The notes under the pieces are model-generated. The model did not search any database. It was given only the letters and a program-made list of their open reading frames with translations, and was not told the origin of the DNA. 64,000 bases of DNA from Comamonadaceae bacterium (lineage in GTDB: Bacteria; Pseudomonadota; Gammaproteobacteria; Burkholderiales; Burkholderiaceae_C): NCBI GenBank assembly GCA_027484575.1, contig JAIXSQ010000007.1, forward strand, positions 434,001-498,000, given 5' to 3'. This document shows positions 50,393 through 57,848 of this stretch, one piece after another; position 1 is the first letter of the stretch, and each line of letters starts with the position of its first letter. The position numbers were made by a program, and so were the translations under genes.

Positions 50393-51049
50393 GTGGCGGC
50401 CCAGCATCACGGCGTGTCCGCCCAGCAGCCTGCCCCCACCCCCGACGCGCCGCCACGCAGCGTGGCCGACGTCACGCGCGCCAACGTCGAGGCCATGCTG
50501 GCGCTGGACCGCATGCAGGGCGCGCGCAGCACGCTCACCGACCGCTTCGCCGACCGCGTGGCACGCGCCTGCGGGCACATCGGCTTCACCCTTGTGCATG
50601 CGGTGGCCATCGCGGCCTGGGTGCTGTGGAACACGCTGGGCCCGCCGGACCTGCGCTTCGATCCCTACCCGTTCATCTTCCTGGCCCTGTGGGCCTCGTG
50701 CGAGAGCCTGTTCCTGATGTCGTTCGTGCTGATCAGCCAGAACTACCAGGGCCGCGTGGCCGAGCGCCGCAACCAGCTGGACCTGCAGGTGAACCTGTTG
50801 GCCGAGCAGGAGAACTCCAAGATGCTGCTGCTGCTGCAGGACATCGCGCGCGAGGTGGGCGCGCTGCGCGGCCGCGACCCCGAGGTCGGCGCCCTGGTGC
50901 AGGCCACGCGGCCCGAGGCGCTGGCCCGGCAGATCGAGGAGGCCTACCGCGGCGGGGAGACCGGGGACGGGGACGCCGCGGCTGCGGCAGCGGCCGGGCG
51001 TGCCGCCGAGGCCGCCGCCGGCCGGCAGGAGCGGCCGGCCCGCCGCTGA
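50393..51049 (+). CDS. DUF1003 family membrane protein
   Basis: A 218-residue protein from GTG 50393; a GTG at 50414 is an alternative. The DUF1003 core (about 42-160) has ADRVARACGHIGFTLVHA, two membrane helices (about 58-78 and 92-112, PFIFLALWASCESLFLMSF) and the cytoplasmic RRNQLDLQVNLLAEQENSKM motif. The C-terminal tail is Ala/Gly-rich. Function of the family is unknown. It follows the GT-B-like gene by 15 bases and may belong to that unit. Confidence 0.88.
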   Translation: MAAQHHGVSAQQPAPTPDAPPRSVADVTRANVEAMLALDRMQGARSTLTDRFADRVARACGHIGFTLVHAVAIAAWVLWNTLGPPDLRFDPYPFIFLALWASCESLFLMSFVLISQNYQGRVAERRNQLDLQVNLLAEQENSKMLLLLQDIAREVGALRGRDPEVGALVQATRPEALARQIEEAYRGGETGDGDAAAAAAAGRAAEAAAGRQERPARR

Positions 51050-51053
51050 GGCC

Positions 51054-51779
51054 TCAGGCGCCGGCGCGCTGGCCGTGCGGGGCCTGCGCCGTGCCCGGGC
51101 GCAGGCTGTTGCCCTGCACCGTCACCCGGCTGCCCACGGCGAGCGCCTCGTTGCGGCGCAGGGTGCGGCGGCTGCCGTCGTCCAGGCGCACCGTCACGTC
51201 GTAGGCCGTGCTGGCGCGCACGCGCTTTTCCACCTCGTGCCCGGCCACGCCGCCGCCGACGGCACCCAGCACGGTCAGGGCGGTCTTGCCGGTGCCGCCG
51301 CCGAACTGGTGGCCCACCACCGCGCCGGCCACCCCACCCGCGACGGCGCCCAGGCCCGAGCCCTCGCCCTGCACCTGCACGGCCTTGACGGCCTCGACGG
51401 TGCCGCAGCCGGCACAGGCCGGCGCACGGGCGGGCGCCGGTGCTGGCGCCTGCGCCAGCACCGCGGCGGTTGGGCCGCCAGCAGCGGACGCGCGCACCGC
51501 CTGCACCGGCTGCGCCGGCACCGGCCGGTCGGCATGGGCGCTGGCGACCGCCGTGGGCTGCTGCAGCGACTGCGCCACCAGGGCCGGCGCGGCCCGCTCG
51601 CCGGTGGCATGCACCACCAGCGCGCCCGCCAGGCCCGCGCACAGCAGGGACAGGCCGCCCAGCGCCGCCCAGACCGCGCGCGGGACCCGGGCCACGGGCA
51701 GGGCCACCACGCCCGGCACGGCGACGCTGCGGGAACTGCCCGCGGGCGGCAGGGGACCGGAAGGGATGAGGGATCGCAT
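51054..51779 (-). CDS. Glycine-zipper 2TM domain protein, envelope
   Basis: A 241-residue protein from ATG 51779 behind AAGGAG. A single N-terminal anchor helix (about 34-56, VWAALGGLSLLCAGLAGALVV) is followed by a Pro/Ala linker with a CAGC pair. The glycine zipper (about 138-180) has GLGAVAGGVAGAVVG and VLGAVGGGVAGHEVEKRV, then a small beta domain (YDVTVRLDDGSRRTLRR). This is the SlyB/Rick-17kDa type layout without a lipobox. Expected in the envelope; such proteins respond to envelope stress. It converges with the DUF1003 gene, stops 4 bases apart. Confidence 0.82.
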   Translation of the reverse strand: MRSLIPSGPLPPAGSSRSVAVPGVVALPVARVPRAVWAALGGLSLLCAGLAGALVVHATGERAAPALVAQSLQQPTAVASAHADRPVPAQPVQAVRASAAGGPTAAVLAQAPAPAPARAPACAGCGTVEAVKAVQVQGEGSGLGAVAGGVAGAVVGHQFGGGTGKTALTVLGAVGGGVAGHEVEKRVRASTAYDVTVRLDDGSRRTLRRNEALAVGSRVTVQGNSLRPGTAQAPHGQRAGA

Positions 51780-51932
51780 CGCAGGGCTCCTTGTGGCTCG
51801 ACAGTGAGCGGCGGTTGTAGCCGCGGCCCCGTGTCACACGGCGCGTCCAGAGGTTGAAGTTGTCACCGGGTGTTCGCGGGGCGCACCCTGCACCCGCCGC
51901 GCTTAGGGATGCGCCCTGCCCCGCTTAAGCCA

Positions 51933-51949
51933 ACGGCTGAGGCAGCCGT
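51933..51949. promoter_or_regulatory. Palindrome upstream of the LuxR-type regulator gene
   Basis: Perfect inverted repeat ACGGCTG-AGG-CAGCCGT, 44 bases before the start at 51993. It could be an operator (possibly autoregulatory) or an RNA hairpin in the leader. Confidence 0.4.
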
Positions 51950-51992
51950 CGGCCGCCCCATCCACCATGGTCGCCATCCCCCGCGTTCTCCC

Positions 51993-52637
51993 ATGCACAT
52001 CCTGATCGTCGACGACCACGCCCTGCTGCGCGCCGGCATCGCCGCGCTGCTGCGGGGCACCGGCGAACCCGTGACGGTGCACGAGGCCGGCGACGCGGCC
52101 CACGCGCTGGCGCTGCTGCGCGAGCAGCCGGTCGAGCTGGTGCTGCTGGACATCTCCATGCCGCCCGGCCAGAGCGGCCTGGTGCTGCTGCAGGAGCTCC
52201 GGGCCCTGCAGCCACGGCTGCCGGTGCTGATGCTCTCGTCCCATGTCAGCGCCACCTACGCGCAGCGGGCCCTGGCCCTGGGCGCCGCGGGCTACCTCGT
52301 CAAGCACGTCCAGCCGGCCGAGTTGCGGCTGGCGCTGGAGGCGGCGCGCGCCGGCCGCCACCACCTCAGCCCGGAGATCGCCGCACTGCTGGCCGACGGC
52401 GCCTGCCCTGCCCCGTGTGCCGCCGACCCGCTGGCCGTCCTGTCGGGCCGCCAGCGCGAGGTGCTGCGCCTGATCGCGCAGGGGCTGAGCACCAAGGAGA
52501 TCGCCCGCGCGCTGGGCTTGAGCCCCAAGACGGTGGACATCCACCGGGGCCACCTGATGCAGCGCGTGGGCTTGCACGAGATCGCCGGCCTGACGCGCCT
52601 TGCGGTGCGCACGGGCCTGGTCCCCGTCGAGGCCTGA
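51993..52637 (+). CDS. LuxR/NarL-type response regulator
   Basis: A 214-residue regulator from ATG 51993. Receiver domain (about 1-120): acidic pocket IVDDHALLRAG, phospho-acceptor Asp in LVLLDISMPPGQSG, Thr/Ser in MLSSHVS and Lys in GYLVKHV. LuxR-type HTH (about 145-210): LSGRQREVLRLIAQGLSTKEIA and GLSPKTVDIHRGHLMQRVG, separated only by two residues. No histidine kinase is adjacent, so it is an orphan; the hybrid kinase at 44001 is one candidate partner. Its place between glycan-related units suggests it may regulate them. Confidence 0.92.
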   Translation: MHILIVDDHALLRAGIAALLRGTGEPVTVHEAGDAAHALALLREQPVELVLLDISMPPGQSGLVLLQELRALQPRLPVLMLSSHVSATYAQRALALGAAGYLVKHVQPAELRLALEAARAGRHHLSPEIAALLADGACPAPCAADPLAVLSGRQREVLRLIAQGLSTKEIARALGLSPKTVDIHRGHLMQRVGLHEIAGLTRLAVRTGLVPVEA

Positions 52638-52652
52638 GGGGCCGGCAGCCGT

Positions 52653-53258
52653 TCAGGCGCAGCAGGCGGCCAGTTGCCGCATCCGCCACCAGCCGGCCCC
52701 CACCTCGAGCTGCGTCACCGAGCACGGCGGCACGTCGAACGCGTGCAGGGCATCGACAGGCCACTGCGTCGCGCCGCAGGCGACGGCCTTGATGACGTCG
52801 GCATGCGAGGCGGCCAGCACCCGGCCGCCCGGGTGCGCCGCCTGCAGGCCGGCCAGCGCCTGCGCCGCGCGCCGCACCACGGCGACGAAGGCCTCGCCGC
52901 CGGGCACGGTGCCGCTGGCGCGGTGCGCGTTCCAGGCCTGCCACTGCGCATCGCCCGCCAGATCCTCGAAGCGGCGGCCCGTCCAGGCGCCGAAGTCGAT
53001 CTCGTCGAGTTCTTCGACGACCGCCACCGGCAGGCCGCGGGCGGCCGCCAGCGGCGCGACGGTCTGGCGGGTGCGCGGCTGGGGGCTGCTGACGATGGCG
53101 TCCAGGCGTTCGCCCGCCAGCTGCCGCACCAGCGCCTGCGCCTGCTGCAGGCCCTGGGCATTGAGCTGCACCTGCGGCAGCCGGCCGGCCAGGCCGCGCC
53201 CCAGCCAGTCGTGCGCCGCATGGCGCAGCAGCAGGACGGTGGTGGGCGCGCCGTTCAA
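52653..53258 (-). CDS. Histidine phosphatase family protein
   Basis: About 201 residues. The start is uncertain: I chose TTG 53258, whose TTGA overlaps the stop of the glycoside hydrolase gene and gives a protein starting with strand TTVLLLRHAAHDW. The phosphatase motif RHA replaces the usual RHG; the second Arg is in SSPQPRTRQT, the proton-donor Glu in EIDFGAWTGR and the second His in AASHADVIK. The family dephosphorylates sugar phosphates, nucleotides or proteins. With inositol-3-phosphate synthase two genes upstream, an inositol- or sugar-phosphate substrate is possible, but that is inference. Confidence 0.85.
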   Translation of the reverse strand: MNGAPTTVLLLRHAAHDWLGRGLAGRLPQVQLNAQGLQQAQALVRQLAGERLDAIVSSPQPRTRQTVAPLAAARGLPVAVVEELDEIDFGAWTGRRFEDLAGDAQWQAWNAHRASGTVPGGEAFVAVVRRAAQALAGLQAAHPGGRVLAASHADVIKAVACGATQWPVDALHAFDVPPCSVTQLEVGAGWWRMRQLAACCA

Positions 53259-54193
53259 GCCAGGGCGGGCACGGACGGCTGGGCCGACACGCCCGCGCCC
53301 TGGGCGGGCGCATAGCGCCGCACCATGCGGGCGCAGAAGTCGGCGAACTCCTGCGGCACCTGCGGCGCGCTGGTGTGGTGCGGCTGCAGGCCGCGGTGCT
53401 CGGGCGTGAAGCAGAAGGTGACGGTGACGTCGAAGCCGTCGAGCGCGGCCATCTGGCGGTCGAACCAGGCGTCGGCGTCGGGCCGGTAGCTGTCGGCCCA
53501 CGACAGGCCGGTGCGCAGCTTGGTCACGCCCAGGTCCTTCAGCCAGCGCACGGCGTCGTCGAGCCGGTGGTCCTCGTGGTGGAACCACTGGCAGATGCCC
53601 AGTTCGGGCGCGAACTGGTGGAAGGTGCGCGCGGCCAGCTTGGGGCTGCCGTCCTCGCGCAGCAGGCCCATGTGGAAATGGCGGTAGTAGCTGGAGCCCT
53701 CGGCCTCGCGGTGGCGCGTGGTGGCGGGCCAGGCCTTGGGCAGGTCCCACAGCGAGTACCAGTGGATGCGCGGGGCGCGGCCCACCAGCAGCTCGGCGGT
53801 GCGCTGCAGGCCCCAGGCCTGCACCTCCTCGGCGCCGAAGGTGGAGATGCCCACCTCGGTCACCCACACCGGCAGCGGCGTGACGGCCTGGATCTCGGCC
53901 AGCTTGTCGGGCCACTCGTTCAGCTGCCAGTGGTTCCAGTCCAGCGGGAAGCCGTGCACCGCCACCGCGTCCATGCGCTCGAGCGCGCCCTGGGCCTTGA
54001 GCAGTTCCAGGAATCCGGGGTCGATGGGCGAGATGCCGCCCAGCACGCGGGTGAGCTTCGGGCTCTCGGCCTGCACGGCCTGCGCGGCGAGCCTGACCAT
54101 CTCGGCGTACTTCACCCAGCCGGGGTCCAGTTCGAGGTCCCAGTGGGACTTGTTGTTCGGTTCGTTCCAGAACTTGACGGCTTCGATGGGCAT
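53255..54193 (-). CDS. Clan GH-A glycoside hydrolase-like protein, apparently circularly permuted
   Basis: A 312-residue cytoplasmic protein with no signal peptide. It begins directly with the beta-4 signature EAVKFWNEPN, placing the acid/base Glu at residue 11; the nucleophile candidate is Glu113 in WVTEVG, a spacing of about 100 as usual in GH-A enzymes. Barrel ends such as PRIHWYSLWDLP follow. The last 110 residues (about 200-305: DDAVRWLKDLGVTKLRTGL, then FDVTVTFCFTPEHRG, then EFADFCARMVRRYAP) look like the strands 1-3 that normally precede the NEP motif. So the barrel order seems rotated. Closest in style to GH39/GH5 xylosidases or cellulases. It lies between inositol-3-phosphate synthase and the phosphatase. 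Confidence 0.8.
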   Translation of the reverse strand: MPIEAVKFWNEPNNKSHWDLELDPGWVKYAEMVRLAAQAVQAESPKLTRVLGGISPIDPGFLELLKAQGALERMDAVAVHGFPLDWNHWQLNEWPDKLAEIQAVTPLPVWVTEVGISTFGAEEVQAWGLQRTAELLVGRAPRIHWYSLWDLPKAWPATTRHREAEGSSYYRHFHMGLLREDGSPKLAARTFHQFAPELGICQWFHHEDHRLDDAVRWLKDLGVTKLRTGLSWADSYRPDADAWFDRQMAALDGFDVTVTFCFTPEHRGLQPHHTSAPQVPQEFADFCARMVRRYAPAQGAGVSAQPSVPALA

Positions 54194-54248
54194 GGTGTGG
54201 GCGCTGCTCTTGCGGGTCGATCGTGTAGGGGGCCGGGTGGGCGCGGCC

Positions 54249-54308
54249 GGGGGGCGACCCGGCCCGCCTCCTGAGGCGAGCCAAAGTCGGCGGGCCGGGC
54301 CACCCCCC
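54249..54308. repeat. Large inverted repeat between inositol synthase and hydrolase genes
   Basis: Arms of 20 bases at 54249-54268 and 54289-54308 pair with only two mismatches. The 20-base loop region contributes to a second small hairpin, GCCTC-CT-GAGGC (54266-54277). It lies 12 bases past the inositol-3-phosphate synthase stop and 55 bases ahead of the hydrolase start, so it may partly end or stabilise the first transcript. Confidence 0.65.
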
Positions 54309-54319
54309 GACCACGCCCT

Positions 54320-55486
54320 TCAGGGCGCTGCGTTCGGCTCGGTCGTCGCAGCGCCGGGTTGGATGGGACTGGCGGTGGTGGAACCTGCGGTGGCAGGTTC
54401 CAGCGCCGTCGCATCCACGTCGCCGCGAATGAAGGCCTCGACGAGTTCGCGGGCCTCGTCGTCGGTGAACTGCAGCGGCGGCGACTTCATGAAGTAGCTG
54501 CTGGGGCCGTTGAGCGCGCCGCCGATGCCGCGGTCCAGGGCGAGCTTGGCGCAGCGGATCGCGTCGATCACCACGCCGGCCGAGTTGGGCGAGTCCCAGA
54601 CCTCCAGCTTGACCTCGCAGGACAGCGGCACGTTGCCGAAGCCGGTGCCTTCCATCCGGATGTGGCAGAACTTGCGGTCCTCCAGCCAGGGCACGTAGTC
54701 GCTGGGGCCCACGTGCACGTTGCGCGCCTCCACCGGCTGGGCCAGCTGGCTGGTGACGGCCTGGGTCTTGGAGACCTTCTTGGAGGCCAGGCGGTCGCGC
54801 TCGAGCATGTTCAGGAAGTCCGCGTTGCCGCCGAAGTTCAGCTGGTAGGTGCGGTCCAGCCGCACGCCGCGCTTGCCGAACAGGTCGGTGAGGATGCGGT
54901 GCACGATGGTGGCGCCGACCTGGCTCTTGATGTCGTCGCCGATGATGGGCAGGCGGCGCTGGGCGAAGCGCTTGTTCCAGTACGGCTGCGAGGCGATGAA
55001 CACCGGGATGCAGTTGACGAAGGCGCAGCCGGCCTCGAGCACCTGCTCGACGTACCACTTGGTCGCCATCTCCGAGCCCACCGGCAGGTACGAGACCACC
55101 ACGTCGGTCTTCGTGGCCTTCAGGATGCCCACGATGTCGTCCGTGGGCAGCGGCGACTTGGGCACCAGGTCCTTGAGGTAGGTGCCCAGCCCGTCGTGGG
55201 TCATGCCGCGCGCGACGGTCACGCCCAGCGGCGGCACCTCGGCGAAGCGGATCGTGTTGTTCGGCTGCGCATGGATGGCCTCGGCCAGGTCCAGGCCGAC
55301 CTTGTGCGCGCTGACGTCGAAGGCGGCGGTGAACTCGATGTCGCCGGGCAGGTAGCCACCCAGGTCCACGTGCATCAGGCCGGGGACGCTGTCGCCGGGC
55401 TGGGCATCGCGGTAGTGGTGCACGCCCTGCACCAGCGACGAGGCGCAGTTGCCGACGCCGATGAGGGCCACGCGGATCCTGGACAT
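54320..55486 (-). CDS. ino1: Inositol-3-phosphate synthase (actinobacterial/archaeal type)
   Basis: A 388-residue protein from ATG 55486 behind GGGAGAGAG. It converts glucose 6-phosphate to 1D-myo-inositol 3-phosphate with bound NAD. The Rossmann start [17 protein letters not shown], then [40 protein letters not shown] and the catalytic-region [18 protein letters not shown] match the mycobacterial Ino1 type closely. Inositol synthesis is unusual in betaproteobacteria, where inositol is normally only degraded. It diverges from the epimerase-led operon at 55669 and heads a leftward set with the hydrolase and phosphatase genes. Confidence 0.94.
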   Translation of the reverse strand: MSRIRVALIGVGNCASSLVQGVHHYRDAQPGDSVPGLMHVDLGGYLPGDIEFTAAFDVSAHKVGLDLAEAIHAQPNNTIRFAEVPPLGVTVARGMTHDGLGTYLKDLVPKSPLPTDDIVGILKATKTDVVVSYLPVGSEMATKWYVEQVLEAGCAFVNCIPVFIASQPYWNKRFAQRRLPIIGDDIKSQVGATIVHRILTDLFGKRGVRLDRTYQLNFGGNADFLNMLERDRLASKKVSKTQAVTSQLAQPVEARNVHVGPSDYVPWLEDRKFCHIRMEGTGFGNVPLSCEVKLEVWDSPNSAGVVIDAIRCAKLALDRGIGGALNGPSSYFMKSPPLQFTDDEARELVEAFIRGDVDATALEPATAGSTTASPIQPGAATTEPNAAP

Positions 55487-55562
55487 CGATCTCTCTCCCT
55501 GTGCGCCCTCGAACCAGGGCAGGGTCATCCTAGCCAGCCGCGCAACTGAGCCATGGCCCGCC

Positions 55563-55637
55563 ATGGCCCGACCGGGCCGTTTTTTCCGTGGATGGGCTGG
55601 GTCTGCGCCCCACGGCTCAACACGCCGCTCCTACGAT
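55563..55637 (+). promoter_or_regulatory. Shared 16-mer and promoter-like element, copy 2
   Basis: ATGGCCCGACCGGGCC at 55563-55578 is followed by GTTTTTT, so on the plus strand GGCCC-GACC-GGGCC plus T-run also looks like a small terminator or attenuator. CGCCCCACGG (55606-55615), 12 bases, CTCCTA (55628-55633) repeats the arrangement ahead of 48445. TACGAT (55632-55637) could be the -10 box for the operon starting at 55669. Confidence 0.55.
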
Positions 55638-55668
55638 GCGTCGACACCTTCGACAGGCATTCCCACCC

Positions 55669-56784
55669 ATGCAACACATCCTCATCACCGGGGGCGCCGG
55701 CTTCATCGGCTCGCACCTGGCCGACGCGCTGCTGGCCGCCGGGCACCGCGTCCGCGTGCTCGACAACCTCGACCCGCAGGTGCACGGCGACGAGCGCAAG
55801 CGCCCGGCCTACCTCGCCCCCGAGGTCGAGCTGCAGGTGGGCGACGTCTGCGACCGCGAGGCCATGCGGCGCGCGCTGCAGGGCATCGACGCCGTCTACC
55901 ACTTCGCCGCCGCGGTGGGGGTGGGCCAGAGCATGTACGAGATCGCGCACTACACACGCACCAACAACCTGGGCACGGCGGTGCTGCTGGAGGCGCTGAT
56001 CGCGCGGCCGGTGCAGCGGCTGGTGGTGGCCTCCAGCATGAGCCTGTACGGCGAGGGCCTGTACCGCGACGCCGGCGGCCGGGTGCGCGAGGGCGGCGAG
56101 CGCACGCTGGAGCAGCTCAAGGCGGGCGACTGGGAACTGCACGACGGCCACGGCGGCACGCTGCAGCCGGTGCCCACGCCCGAGAGCAAGGCGCCGGCCA
56201 TCGCGTCGGTGTACGCGCTGTCCAAGTACGACCAGGAACGGCTGTGCCTGATGACCGGCCGGGCCTACAACATCCCGACGGTGGCGCTGCGCTTCTTCAA
56301 CGCCTACGGGCCGCGGCAGGCGCTGTCCAACCCCTACACCGGCGTGCTGGCCATCTTCGCGTCGCGGCTGCTCAACGGCAGCGCGCCGACCATCTTCGAG
56401 GACGGGCTGCAGCAGCGCGACTTCGTCAGCGTCTACGACGTGGCCCAGGCCTGCCGGCTGGCGCTCGAGGTGCCCGCGGCCGCGGGCGAGGTGTTCAACG
56501 TCGGCAGCGGCAACCCGCAGACCGTCAACGCCATCGCGGCGCGGCTGGCCCGCGTGATGGGCAAGGAGGCGATCGCGCCGCAGGTGCTGGGCAAGTACCG
56601 CGTGGGCGACATCCGGCACTGCTTCTCCGACATCGGCAAGGCGCAGCGCGTGCTGGGTTACCGGCCGGCCGTCACGCTCGACGACGGCATGGCCGAGCTG
56701 GCGGCCTGGCTCGAGGGCCAGGCGGCGGTGGACCGCGTGGCCCAGGCCAGCGCCGAGCTGAGCGCACGGGGGCTGACCGTATGA
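55669..56784 (+). CDS. NAD-dependent sugar-nucleotide epimerase (dTDP-L-rhamnose 4-epimerase-like)
   Basis: A 371-residue extended SDR from ATG 55669. TGGAGFIGSHLADAL, AAAVGVGQSMYE, VVASSMSLYGEG and the catalytic YALSK are present, followed by RFFNAYGPRQALSNPYTGV and QQRDFVSVYDV. A characteristic insert carrying ELHDGHGGTLQPVPTPESK resembles proteins annotated as dTDP-L-rhamnose 4-epimerases, which make dTDP-6-deoxy-L-talose. First gene of a tightly packed operon of at least eight genes; its stop overlaps the next start. Confidence 0.86.
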   Translation: MQHILITGGAGFIGSHLADALLAAGHRVRVLDNLDPQVHGDERKRPAYLAPEVELQVGDVCDREAMRRALQGIDAVYHFAAAVGVGQSMYEIAHYTRTNNLGTAVLLEALIARPVQRLVVASSMSLYGEGLYRDAGGRVREGGERTLEQLKAGDWELHDGHGGTLQPVPTPESKAPAIASVYALSKYDQERLCLMTGRAYNIPTVALRFFNAYGPRQALSNPYTGVLAIFASRLLNGSAPTIFEDGLQQRDFVSVYDVAQACRLALEVPAAAGEVFNVGSGNPQTVNAIAARLARVMGKEAIAPQVLGKYRVGDIRHCFSDIGKAQRVLGYRPAVTLDDGMAELAAWLEGQAAVDRVAQASAELSARGLTV

Positions 56785-57845
56785 GCGGCGACGCCTTGAC
56801 GCTCATCACCGGCGGCGCCGGCTTCATCGGCTCGAACCTCGCGCACCGGCTGCTGGCCTCGGGCCGCAGGGTGCGCATCCTGGACACGCTGGCGCGGCCG
56901 GGCGTGGAGCAGAACCTGCAGTGGCTGCGCGAGCAGCACGGCGACCGGCTGCAGGTGGTGATCGCCGACGTGCGCGACGAACAGGCCGTCACGCAGGCGG
57001 TGGCCGGCACGGCCCAGGTGTTCCACTTCGCGGCCCAGGTGGCGGTCACCACCAGCCTGGACAGCCCGCGCGAGGATTTCGCGGTCAATGCGCAGGGCAC
57101 GCTCAACGTGCTCGAGGCGGCGCGGGCGCGGCCGGTGCCGCCCTTCGTGCTCATGACCTCGACCAACAAGGTCTACGGCGACCTGGGCGACCTGGCGCTG
57201 CAGCAGCGCGGCGGGCACTGGGAGCCGGCCGAGGCGGCCGTGCGCGCCACCGGCGTGTCGGAGGCGCGGCCGCTGGACTTCCACAGCCCCTACGGCTGCT
57301 CCAAGGGCTGCGCCGACCAGTACGTGCTGGACTACGCGCGCAGCTACGGCCTGCCCACCACGGTGCTGCGCATGAGCTGCATCTACGGCCCCCGCCAGTT
57401 CGGCACCGAGGACCAGGGCTGGGTCGCGCACTTCGTGCTGCGCGCGCTGCGCGGCGAGCCGGTCACCCTGTACGGCGACGGCCGGCAGGTGCGCGACGTG
57501 CTGTACGTCGACGACCTGGTCGATGCCTTCCTGCTGGCCGAGCGGCACGTGGGGCAGGTCAGCGGCCGCGCCTTCAACATCGGCGGCGGCCCGGCCAACG
57601 CGATCAGCCTGCAGGACCTGCTGGACCGCCTGGGCGACCTGGGCGGCAGCCGGCCGGCCACCCGCATCGATGCCTGGCGCACCGGCGACCAGCGCTGGTA
57701 CGTCAGCGACACCCGCGCCTTCACCCAGGCCACCGGCTGGCGCGCGCAGGTGCGCGCCGCCGACGGCATCGAGCGGCTGTACCGCTGGCTGCAGCAGCAC
57801 CGCGTGGCCGCGCCGGCCCGTGCTGCGGCCGTGGCGGCCAACTGA
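56781..57845 (+). CDS. NAD-dependent epimerase (CDP-paratose 2-epimerase-like)
   Basis: A 354-residue extended SDR. It has TGGAGFIGSNLAHRLL, HFAAQVAVTTSLDSP, MTSTNKVYGDL, the catalytic YGCSK inside SPYGCSKGCADQYVLDYAR, then YGPRQFGTEDQGWVAHF and QVRDVLYVDDLVDAF. These blocks resemble CDP-paratose/tyvelose 2-epimerase (RfbE) rather than UDP-glucose epimerases. C2 epimerisation of a nucleotide sugar is the likely reaction, but the nucleotide and sugar are not settled. Coupled to the upstream gene (ATGA) and 3 bases from the next. Confidence 0.86.
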   Translation: MSGDALTLITGGAGFIGSNLAHRLLASGRRVRILDTLARPGVEQNLQWLREQHGDRLQVVIADVRDEQAVTQAVAGTAQVFHFAAQVAVTTSLDSPREDFAVNAQGTLNVLEAARARPVPPFVLMTSTNKVYGDLGDLALQQRGGHWEPAEAAVRATGVSEARPLDFHSPYGCSKGCADQYVLDYARSYGLPTTVLRMSCIYGPRQFGTEDQGWVAHFVLRALRGEPVTLYGDGRQVRDVLYVDDLVDAFLLAERHVGQVSGRAFNIGGGPANAISLQDLLDRLGDLGGSRPATRIDAWRTGDQRWYVSDTRAFTQATGWRAQVRAADGIERLYRWLQQHRVAAPARAAAVAAN

Positions 57846-57848
57846 CCC

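Noticed and set aside
54320..55486. Recent horizontal transfer of the inositol synthase gene
   Set aside because: Its base composition and codon choice look the same as the flanking genes and no mobile-element remnants adjoin; only an old transfer remains possible.
55563..55585. GGCCC-GACC-GGGCC followed by six T as a terminator of an upstream plus-strand gene
   Set aside because: No plus-strand gene lies upstream; the region is divergent. It may be an attenuator or, since the same 16-mer recurs at 48361 without the T-run, a binding site.
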